Positions 12,701 through 24,700 of a stretch of 64,000 nucleotides of DNA are shown piece after piece. This stretch comes from Ctenosaura bakeri. Its lineage: Eukaryota > Chordata > Lepidosauria > Squamata > Iguanidae. How positions within the stretch are numbered: position 1 is the stretch's first letter; each line of letters begins with the position of its first letter. Under the pieces are notes generated by a model. The model ran no database searches. It had not been told where the DNA came from and saw only the letters and a program-made list of their open reading frames with translations. A program made the translations under genes and the position numbers. The stretch spans positions 1-64,000 of the forward strand of contig CAOLHI010001298.1 of NCBI GenBank assembly GCA_948474755.1. Reading direction: 5' to 3'.

Positions 12701-15700
12701 TTTTACATGAGAGTCACGATGTTTTTAAGAGGGAGCAAGATGAACAGCTTGTACAGTGGATGAACAGGTACTTGTAGGCTTCATATTGTTGAACAGCATT
12801 CCAGCTCTAAATATATAAAGCATTTCTCATTACTATATAACGTCTGTTCTTTTCAACAGACGACCTGATGATTGGACGCTTTCTGCAGGAGGCAGTGGAA
12901 CTATTTATGGTTGGGGCCATAATCACAGAGGACAGCTTGGAGGCATCGAAGGAGCAAAGGTCAAAGTTCCTACTCCATGTGAAGCTCTTGCCACACTTAG
13001 ACCTGTACAATTAATTGGTGGTGAGCAGACACTTTTTGCAGTGACTGCTGATGGGAAGGTAAGTGTAAATAACAAGTTTAGGTAGGTCGTATGCAAAAGA
13101 CCCGGTGTGACCAGTGAATTTTGAGTGAAAGGAAAGATTTGTTCTGATGTAGTAAGCCACATGACTGTAACATGTAAAATATACTAGAAAGAGCAAGCAC
13201 TGTTTCCACTGAAAGCTGCCAAGATCAGTCAACTGACCTTGTTTCCACAAAGTGCTACTTGAAAGAGTTTGTTTCAGCAGTTGTTGTTTTAACTTTGGAA
13301 TTCAAATCCCAACATCACGCAAAATACCCATAAATGCCCACCTTACAAAATTCTTCATACCTTCCATGACAGCAAAAGAGAAGGATGCATAATAATCACA
13401 TGAAATGTAACATCTCCTGCCCAGCCACACTGGAATCTCCTGCTCAGATCATTCCCTCTTCAAGAAACAATAGTATTAGGCTATATATAGTACTCCAAAA
13501 GACATTTGTTTGCTGTGGGAGGAGGGTGCTTGTGTAAATGCAAATGGAGGGAGTGTTCCCCACACTGTTTTTGTGGGTACATGTGCCTATTCTGTTACTG
13601 GATGACAGTATGGTTGTACTTTGAAACATGCAGAATGACAGTATTCCAGAAACCTGATGTAGCATCTTTGGTACTCTGAGGCTGGAGGGTGAGTGAGAGC
13701 TCGAATCTGCAGACAGTATAGAATCCTAAGGTGCTAGTCACAGACTTGTCCTCCCTCCACATTCATGGATTTGACCTTTGCGAATTTGATTGTTCACAAG
13801 TGCACATTTCTTGATCTCCCCCATCCAGTTCTCCTCCTCTCATTCCCATGCATTTTGTCCCAGCACAGAGAACTCACACTGAGGCAAAACAGAAGGGGAT
13901 GGGGCGGCAGGGGTTGGGGAAGACTCATGTGAGTTCTTAGCACTGGGGCAAAATGCATAGGAATTGCAGGGGGAGCTCTGGAGAAAGGAAGGCTCTTGCG
14001 AGCTTTCCTTCACCCCCATTCCTCTCCATTTTGCATAGGAAGGGGAAGAGGGAGCTCTGGAGGGGAAAAGGAGGTTGCTTGTGAACTTTGCCCCTCCCAT
14101 TCCCCTCTTTTTTCATGCGAAAGGGAAGGAGGTAGCTCCAGAGGGAGAGAGGAAGACTCTTGTGAACTTTCTACCATCCCATTTTCCTTCTGTTTTGCAT
14201 GGGAAGAGGAAGGAGGGGGCACTGGAGGGGAAAAAAAGAAGGCTCTGCGAGCTTTCCCCTACCCTTTGTTCCCTTCTGTTTTGCATGGGAATGGGAAGAG
14301 CAGAGCCTCGGAAGGGAATGGGAGGGAAGTGGAGAGAGTTATTTGCTTTTTTTCCACTTTCTCAAGGGTTCTGTGCCCTGAACCCTGAAAGTGGAAGGGG
14401 CACTATACATCCACAGATCTCTGTGTGCAGCTTTCCCATGAGAGTACCAAAACCCTGCATATCCGGTTGCCATTCTATCTGAAGGCCTGTCATCACAAGG
14501 AAGAGGGTGTGAATTTGTTTTCTCTTGCTCCAGAGGGTAGGATCCAAACCAATGGATTTAAATAACAAGGAAAAAGATTTTGACTGAAATTAACAACAAT
14601 TTCCTGATGGCAGGAGCTGTTTGACAATGGAATAGACTACCCTTGAAGGAAGTGTTTTTAAAAGAAAGGTTGGATGCCCTCCTTTCTGGGGTGATTTAGT
14701 GGTAGATTTCCTATACTGGGAGAGGGTTGAATCATAGAAGAAATCATAGAAATCATAGATGATCAACTTTAAACTAGACTGTTTCTGACTAATCTCTTCT
14801 GTGATATTAAAAATTGTCTGTCATGCTGAGCAATACTCATTGTGTAAGTGGTTTTGAACTTTTGATATAACAAAGTCATGTGGAGTGTTCTCTGTAGAGA
14901 ACTCCAGTGACACCATTCCATCCACCAGACAACACTCAGAATTGCATGCCTGTTAGGTATAGTTAATCCTCATTGGTTTCTCGCATTAGGACTTTTTCTG
15001 AAGGTTTTTTTTCGTTGTGAAAATCTCATTGTTCCTCAAAACCTTCTAATACCCATCATTTTTTGTGTGGATGTTTTCGTTGTGACTACATAGGCAATTA
15101 CATTCATAGCTGGAATATCAGAAATAGAGGTGTTATATGTAACAACAACAATAACAATAACCACAATAATAATACTTGTTTCTTTTTACTGGCCTCTCCT
15201 TATGGATCAGGGTGGGGGAACAACAACAGATCAGCATATTTAGCATTGATTGGAAACAGAGCATCAGTTAAAAACAACAGTTAAAATATGTAATAACAAT
15301 TTAAAAGAACAAATAATACAACTGTCTTTTAAAATTGACAATTTATAATCATGTGGATAACTCTCCTGGAAGAGACTGGTCTTTTAGTGCTGCTTTAAAT
15401 TTAGACAGCTGTCAGATCTCTTCAGGCAGGTCATTCCACAGTCTAAGGGCAGCAGAAGAAAAAGTCCTCTGGGTGACTGTTGCCAGCCTAGTCCTGGCTG
15501 GTTGGAGTAAGTGTTCCCTGGAGGACTTGAATTTTTAGGGGCGGATTATACAAAAGGAGGCGATCATAGGTAACCTGGATCCAAACTATGTAGGGCTTTA
15601 AAGGTAATAACCAACAATTTGCATTTTGCCTGGAAACTAATTGGCAGCCAGTGGAGAGACTAATATTGGTGTGATATGCTCATTCCTAGACGTACCAGTG

Positions 15701-18700
15701 ACCAATCTGGCTGCTACGTTTTGAACTAATTGAAGTTTCTAAACTTGGTAGAGAGGTAGCCGAATGTACAGCTCACTGCAAAAGCCCAGCCTTGAGGTTA
15801 CCAGCAAATGCACTGCCATCTTTAGGTCTTCCAGCTCAAAGAAGGGGTGCAGCTGGTGTAACAGCCCAAGGTGATAGTAAGCACTCCTGACTGTTGCATC
15901 TATCTGAGCAATCATTTGGAATGACAGATCCAGAAGGACTCCCAGACTGCAAACACAGTCATTCAGGGGGAGTGTAACCCTGCCCAGGACTGGTTGACAC
16001 ACCTTCAAACTCAGGTTGGGACTTTTGACAGTAAGCACCTCCATCTTGTCTGGATTCAGTTTCAATTTGTTTTTCCTCATCCAGCCCATTACTTCTTGCA
16101 GGCAATCATTCAAAGGTGACACATTATCCTTAGATGAACCTGTTTTTGAAGGCATGGAGAAATATATTTGGGTGTCATCAGAATACCAACAGCACACTGC
16201 CTCATGCCTCTGGGTAATCTCTGCCAGCGGTTTCATGTAGATGTTGAATATCATTAGGGATAGAATTGTACCTTCTGGTATGCCATATAGCAGCTCCTTT
16301 TTTTGAGGAGCAGCTATCCCCAAGCACAACCATCTGGAATCTGTCTGAGAGATAGGACTGGAACTACTGAAGTGCTTGATTAAAACTTGGTTAAGCAAAA
16401 GAGGAAACTTTGTCTCACAGAGCATGAAAAGCTATGGAAAGTATCTAAATGAAAGTTTGAGGTCTTCTGGATGAGACAAGTAGATAGGCTTATTAATAGC
16501 TAGTGTTCTGTTTTTCTATGAGACTATCAGTGCTCTTCTCCACAGAAGCATTGAGTATTCACATTCACATGTGAAAAATTCTTGCAGTAACAAAATATTT
16601 TCTGCCTTTTAGCTATATGCCACTGGATATGGTGCTGGCGGAAGGCTTGGAATAGGAGGAACGGAATCTGTTTCTACTCCAACACTGTTAGAATCTATTC
16701 AGCACGTGTTTATAAAGAAAGTTGCAGTGAATTCTGGAGGAAAGCACTGCCTAGCACTGTCCTCAGAAGGAGAAGTCTATTCCTGGGGTGAGGCAGAAGA
16801 TGGCAAACTGGGTCATGGCAACCGAAGGTAACACAATAATTTTTCATCAGATGTGTTATATGTGCACATTAGGGTTTAGGCAGAGAAAAATCCTGTAACA
16901 GAAAAAGTGGTTTATTTATAATACATTCTGGAACCTTTGAGTTGAGTAATTTTTTTAATACAATACTAGTCCTCTGTGAGAGAGCAGGACTAGCCCCTCC
17001 TGCTTTTGACAGAGTTCACCAATGTAACATAGCGGAAGGATGAGTAACTTTGGACCTCCAGATATTGCTGGACTGCATCTTCCATCAGTCCTAGCCAGCC
17101 AATGGTTGAGGAATCATGAAAAGTCTTAACAACATGTGGAGTGCGGTGGTTGATCATCCCTGTTATAGCGCAGTGGGCAGTACAGTTGTTGTAGTTAAAT
17201 ACTATAACCAGAGCTGTTATATTGGAGATTTGTCTGAAAGTTTGTTTGTTGGGTATTTGCCCAGTGCCACATCTGCCATGTTATTTCACAGGCTTAAGAA
17301 TAGAACAGAATATTTGATCTCTATGTTACAATCTTTTAACACAGCAAAGTACTTCTTGGAGTTGTTCGTTCCACAAAGTTTGTGAGCTATGTCTTAATTA
17401 TTTCTTTTGGTTTCTATTAAAAAATGGATCTTTATACTTTTCCCATTGTACTTACTGACCTATGCTACTTAAATAGAGTACATGACTTTTCATTTTACTT
17501 TCTAATTATTTTGTTTAGCCCTTGTGATCGCCCTCGAGTAATTGAATCTCTGCGAGGCATAGAAGTAGTTGACATTGCTGCTGGTGGTGCACATAGTGCA
17601 TGTATTACTGCTGCAGGGGATCTTTACACATGGGGCAAGGGAAGATATGGACGTCTTGGCCATGGAGATAGTGAGGATCAGCTAAAACCAAAACTGGTGA
17701 GATGAAGTTTCAATCACGTATTTCAAACACATTTTTAATGGCTAGTAAATACCCTAAAGGCGCCAGATCCCATCTGATCAGTAAAATCAGCCCTGGTTAG
17801 AACTTGTATGGGAGACCACTAACAGGTGCTGTTGGCTATATTTCAGAGGAGGGAGGAGGAGGAGGGAGCTGGCAAGACCACCTCTGTGTATTGCTTGCCT
17901 AATAAAGTCCTATGAAATACGTGGGGTTGCCGTAAGTTGACAAGCAACTTGGATACATATATACACAATATTTTATAAATTGGGCAAATGCATCTGCAGG
18001 TTAAGCCTGAAATGAGTTTCCAGATATTTTGTCAACTTCCACTTATAAGAGTATTAGTGGAAAAGAAGAACAACAGTAAGCATCTGTAATTACCTTTTAT
18101 TCTTGTCTGATGTTGTCTTGGAGACGTTATTAGTGGATTATGCCTACTGTTTTAGTTTCACTGGTATGTAATTTTGTTAACTTCATCTTAATCAACATTC
18201 TTATTTGTAGCTGGATCATTTAAGATAATGGTGGTAAGTATATATAGTCACTGAATGCAGCCAGGGCAACTTAACTTCCAAATAAATGTGTTTTCAGAGA
18301 TAACAGTAGTGATGGTGTCTAACATTGTAGCATATGTCTGTTATTTTCCTGCAACGATTATAGATAGATCTTTCTCAGTTTACTGTAAGGAAACAGCAAG
18401 CAGTAGCTTAAGTCTCCTTCAAGAAAGTCAGGTAACTAATGCTCAAGATATTTGCCTTATTTATTGCTGTTTTCCCTGGATCAGAATAAATACCTTATGC
18501 AAAATGTATTCATACAGTAATAGGAATATTGACCTCTGGATTCTATACAGTTGCCCACTGTGGTTAGATACAGTATGCATTTTTCTAGAAGCTTTTGTTT
18601 TACAAAGTATAAACAAAATGCCTCTCTCCCTCTTTGAAACTTCATATACATACTTCATAGAATCACTTTTCATTTCTTGATGCAAAATCCTGTACTTTCA

Positions 18701-21700
18701 AATAGGAAACTGAAGCAATGTCTTGTTTAACAGGACAAACCCAATGAGGAGAGGACCTGCATAAGTTGCTCTGCACTTCTAATGCTTTCACTCCTTTGAG
18801 ATTTCTTTCCCAACAAACTGCCTGTCTTGCAGGTGGAAGCACTCCAAGGCTACCGTGTGATTGACATAGCCTGTGGCAGTGGAGATGCGCAGACACTGTG
18901 CTTGACAGATGATGATACAGTCTGGTCGTGGGGAGATGGAGACTATGGAAAACTTGGTAGAGGAGGAAGCGATGGCTGTAAAGTGCCAATGAAGGTACTT
19001 GGATTTCAAAATCCACTGACAGTCCATAAAAATTTGAGATAAGCATGTAGTTGTGGGTGTGTTAGATTGTTTTTAAAATAATAAACATTGACTTATTAGT
19101 AATGCTAAATGTTGTGGCATTTATATGTGCAATTGATTCTGTGTGCAATGATTAAGTGAAAATGTCCTCTTTTGATAGATTGCTATGCAATATTTTAGGT
19201 ATGAATAATGAGTTGGCTGTCACAAATTAAGAGTTATGTATGTGTCTTAGGAGCATATATTGACATTTCAATCAGGATTGATTTTTCTGCTGGTATAATT
19301 ATCAAGACGTGTCATTCCATGTCTTAAAAATTACCCATGAGAGGAGGTCTTAGACATATCTAGTGTCATTTCCATCAAAGAAGCATCTGTTCCAACAGTT
19401 TAAAGATTCTGACAGAGTTGAACTACTTTGGAGAAAACGGCAGATCATAAGAGACTGCAGGAGACTCAAATTTTTTTTCAGAATTGCATTCATCATTCTC
19501 TGTCTCGTTCAGAGACTTTTTTGAATCTCTCAGGCCTCTTCTTCCCTTTCTGAAGGCTTAAATCAAAATTTTAAAATCTAACGCAATTTCTTCTTGAGTT
19601 CAGGCTGCTATTGAACCATTTAAGGAAATAAAAGTAGCAGATCTTCCATTTTTGGGTTGATATACCTTAGTTCTTCTTCGTGGTTTCTGTGCCTCATACA
19701 TTAGGAGCTTTTGCGCCTGCGCGGTAGCGTACGGAAAATTCTAGAGCTTAGTAGCTTGGTGGGAACCCCTCCCCCATGCCGGTACTGTGCATGCTCAGCC
19801 CGCCCAGCAACGGTCACTCCTCAGTTCTTTTTTGTACGCCGTCGCGTACAGAAGGTTCTCTTAGTGGCTTGTGCTTTTCGTCAAAAATTCTTCTGGTTTT
19901 TCGACTTCAGCTTCGTTTCGGACTAACAGTTTTTGGATTTTGGACTGGCTTCTTGGATTTAGACCGCTTTCCCGCCTTCTTTCTTCGCTTCTCGTTCCTC
20001 GATTCTTCGATCTACTTCTATCTTCTCCTTTCAGACGCTTGTCTATGTCGACCCTTTTCAAGAAGTGCGTCTCCTGTGGTCGCAAAATCGCCCAATCCAA
20101 CAACCATCGCCAGTGTTTCTTCTGCCTGGGTGAGACCCACAATGTTAAAGCCTGCCCGGTTTGCCGCGAGTTCACCCATCAAACGCTGCGAAACCGCTCA
20201 GCGAGGCTCAAGTCTCACTGTTGGGAGGAATCCTTGAAGGTAAAGGACGAGGCGGCTATGTCGGATAAGGCTAAATCGGCAGCTACTTCATCCTTGGCGT
20301 CGGCGGCTGCAGCACCATCAACCTCATCAGTACCGGGCTCGGTACCGATAATGAAGATACCAAAGCTGTCTGCCCAGGCTCGGGAGTCGCCTGCGGGCTC
20401 GCAGGCCTCCTCTTCCTCCAAGCCTCTAACAGCGGCTCAACGGAAACGTCCACCGTCTACGGACGTAAAAGAAAAGGAGAAGGAGAAGAAGAAAAAGAGG
20501 AAGGAGAAGAGACGCCCTCCTGTTGAAGAGGGTCGACCTCTCACACCTCCTCCGACCCTGCCCACTGAAGAACCCGCGGAGCAGTCGGATGTATAGGAGG
20601 TTCTTGAGCTATTGGATGAGGAGCCGGCCGAGGAGGCCGTGCACCCTGAACCGACCAAACAAGCGGTTGAGAGACCCCGGTCGGCTCACCGTGAGTCGGT
20701 AGACCGCCGGGAAGAGGCTGTGACCAGACATCGGCCTTCACCTAGCCAGCACCCAGCCTCTCGGAGAAGCCTCTCCCGGTCCCGCTCTCGCTCCTGCTCT
20801 CCTGAACGGAGAGTTCGGCCTCCATCTCCTCGCCATCGGGAGATGCACCCAGAGAGAACCCACTCTCGGTATATACCTCTGCTTCCTATCTTGGCAAGTA
20901 CGGTCATGAACATCTCTGGTGTGAGTACCCAGGGTCCTACCACTCCTATTCCCCATCTTATAGGTGAGACCCACAATGTTAGGTACCACATGGACCCACA
21001 GTACTGGTTGCCTCGCAGGCGTTCCTGGTCTCCACCTTGCAGGCAATCCCGCTCACCCTCGTGGGAGGCACGCCGGCCGTACGAAAGGCTGCCAGAGAGG
21101 TCTCCCTCCCCACAATACCGGAGGTCCAGAGAGCCTTCCCCTCGCTACAGGGCAGTGTCACTGCCCCTGAGGGTAACGGCGACTGCAACGCGTCCCGTGG
21201 AGGAAGTCACCACGGCTCGAGCGGGAGATTCATCCATGAGGACAACGCAGGCTGAATCATCTATGAGGACCACGCAGGCTGAGCACTCTCGTTCCTCGGC
21301 TACGCCTGCTAAACCGGCACTGACTAGCACCGCTGCTACACAAACTAAGAAGGCGGTGACGACAAAGACGGCATCGTTGACCCCGGCCGTGGAGAAAAGG
21401 GCAGAACAGTCCGCATCGACTGTGGCCATGGAGAAAAGGGCAGAACAGTCCTTGTCCTCCTCGTCATCGGAGTTGTACGAGTCAGAGTCCAAGTCCGATT
21501 CGGGAGATTTGACACCATCCTCCCATGAATCGCCTCCACTCAAGTTTGGAGAACGGGCTCCGGACGCCGCTCCTGAAGACGTCTGTCAGTTTTCCGCAAT
21601 TCTTCTGCAGATGGCGACGGTGTTGGGCTTGAAAGTGATAGATCCAGCCCCGACAGTGCAGGACCCCATTTTCCAGTACCTGGAGACACGTCCGCCATCC

Positions 21701-24700
21701 ACTGCGCCGCTGCCTTTCTTGCCCACGCTCCTGGATGCCCTCAAACAGCCATGGGATAAGCCAGCTTCAGCACAACCTATACCCCATAGGTTAGAGCACT
21801 TGTACAGGACCCAGAAGGAGAACGTGGAGTTCCTGTTTACCCACCCGGTCCCCTATTCCATCGTGGTGGAGTCGGCCCAGACCAAAGGTGGTACCAGACC
21901 GCATACGACACCGCTAGACCAGGAGGGCCAGAAACTTGGTAATTTCGGCCGACAATTTTACTCTGCGTCTTCTCTGGTTGTCCGGGTCCTGAACACCATG
22001 GCTTGCATCGCTGCGTACCACAGAAACATCCTGGACCAACTCGCCCCTCTCCTGGAGGACCTTCCCGACGACTCTCGGGCATCTGCTATCCAGCTGCACA
22101 ACGAGGCAGTCGCATTGGCGACTCAACAACTCGCCTCTCCGTGACACGCTGTGGAAACAACCTCAAGAGTGATGGCTGGGTCGGTTGCCCTTCGGCGGCA
22201 TGCGTGGCTGAGATTGTCAGGGCTTCAGGAGGATGGCCGTAGGAGGATTGAAGATCTCCTTTCAATGGCCAGGGACTTTTTCATTCCTCCACAGATGAGG
22301 CCATGGACCAAGTCATCAAGGCCCGACTGACGGCCAAGAAGGTGGGCATCAACCAGCCGCAACCTCGCCGCAGCTTCGGTTCGCGTCAGTCCTGGCATAG
22401 GTCCTCTGCTTCTTCCTACCAACAGTCGGTGCGTTCCGCGGCCTCCCGGCCCTCTATTTCGTCCGCCACGCGAAGACCTCTTCGGAGAGGCCCATCCTCT
22501 TCCTCCAAGAAGTCTTTGTCGGGGACGAAGTCAAGGTTTTGACTGCCTTTGCAGGTCGCCACTGATACCATCCTTCTGCTTCTCAACATCCCCGGAAGAT
22601 CGACCGAGCCTGGCCAGACACCTTGCAGACTGGATGGCAGTCACCATGGACTCTTGGATACTTACCATCATCCGTCTTGGCTATGCCATAGAATTCCAAA
22701 GTATACCACCGCGAGGCATCTATTACTCCACCCCGGCCACCTCGGTCCTGCTGGAAGAGATCCAATCCCTTCTGCAAAAAGGGGCGATCGAGCAGCTCCC
22801 ATCCTCAGCCAGAAACACCAGCTTCTTCTCCCTGTACTTCACAGTACCGAAGGCGGACGGGACTCTACGACCCATTTTGGACCTCAGAGGAGTGAACGAA
22901 TTCATCCGCCCCGAGAGGTTCAAGATGCTCACGCTGCCCTCGATCATGCCCTTCCTCTGTTGAGGAGACTGGTTCGCCTCCATCGATCTTCGGGATGCTT
23001 ACTTCCACATCGCCATCCATCCACATCACCGTCGGTACCTCCGATTCACGGTTGACGACACCTGCTACTAGTACAGGGTGTTGCCCTTTGGACTATCCAC
23101 CGCGCCCAAGGTCTTCACCAAGTGCATGACCCCGGTGGTATCGTACCTCTGCATGGAAGGCGTCTCTGTCTACCCCTACCTGGACGATTGGCTCTTGGTG
23201 GCGTCCTGCAAACAGAGACTATACGAAGATATACACCGGACATTGACTCTCCTCAATTGCCTTGGGCTTTGGATCAACCCAAAGAAGTCCCACCTCGAAC
23301 CCTCCAGGGTTCTCGATTTCATAGGGACGACCCTGGATTCGACATCTGCGAGGGCATATCTACCACTGGACCGGGCGAAAACGCTCCGTCTCACGGCGTC
23401 AAACGTTTCCCGGGCCTCAACAGTGACAGCGAGGAGGATCCAACAACTCCTCGGTTACATGTCCTCCACGACTGCCATGACTTACCTCTCCAGGCTGCGC
23501 ACACGACCACTTCAGCACTGGTTCATAAGAGCATTCAGCCCGCTCCTCGACGACCAGGGCTGTCTCCTTCACCTTCCACAAGATGTGCGTCAGTCCCTCC
23601 TTTGGTGGCAGTCTTACCGCAACCTCCTCACGGGCATGCCATTTCGGGAGGAGAGTCCATGGTGCCGGCAACGACGGATGCCTCTCTCTTTGGGTGGGGA
23701 GCACATTGCAACCATCTCAGAGTCCGCAGCCAATAGATCGATCATGAGACTGCTTTCCACATAAACACCCTCGAGCTCCTAGCCATCTGGAAAGCTCTGA
23801 GGGCTTTTTGATACCTCGTTACCGGCCGTATGGTACTGATCCTCACAGACAATACGATGGTGGTCTGTTATGTCAACAGACAAGGAGGGACTCATTTGTC
23901 GACTCTCCTCAACATAGCCCTCGACCTCTGGAAATGGTGCATCTCTCTCAAGATCCACCCAGTGGCTGTTCACCTGGCCGGGCAGGAGAACACCATGGCA
24001 GATGCACTCAGCAGGGACACCTCTTCCCATCACGAGTGGTCCCTTTCCAGCGAGGCCTTTCAGATGCTTCGGGATCGATGGGGCGAGCCCGAGATCGACC
24101 TCTTTGCCACCGGTGAGAATGCAAAGTGTCATCGGTACTGTTCCAGGACTGGCTGGGATCGCCATTCCATCAGCGACGCCTTCCAATTCAGGTGGAACAA
24201 GAGTCTCCTCTATGCGTTCCCTCCATTCCTGCTCCTAGGCCGGGTGATATCGAAGATCCTCGCAGACCGGGCCGATATCATCCTCGTCACCCCGTACTGG
24301 CCGAGGCAGCATTGGTTCGCCCCCTGCTCCAAGCCTCTCGGGGACAGATTCTCCGGTTCCCGATGGTACTGGACCTCCTCTCGCATTCCAACGGCCACGT
24401 GCTCCACCCAGACCTGCCACTCCTGGCCCTCCATGCTTGGAGGATATCGCGTTAGAGGACCCTGTCATCAGCACCGTCCTGACCGCAGCCAGGAAGGAAT
24501 CAACGCGCCGCAACTACCACTACAAGTGGCGCCGCTTTGTCACCTTCGCGGAGTCCCGGAGGGAGCCGATCTCGCCAGTTAAACTGCCGATGGTACTCCA
24601 CTTTCTTCTGCATCTCCGTGAGCAAGGTTTAGCCTTCTCCTCCCTGAAGGTCTGCCTCGCCGCCATCGTGGCCTACCAACCCCCACGATCACCATCGGTG

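Noticed and set aside
13996..14482. Overlapping open frames of up to 135 codons on the + strand
   Set aside because: They are generated by the ~80-bp tandem repeat, appear in several frames and on both strands, and have low-complexity Gly/Glu/Lys content.
17766..17825. A genuine 5S rRNA gene
   Set aside because: Only the 3' half is present, with an internal gap and several mismatches, and it continues into a SINE body and tail.
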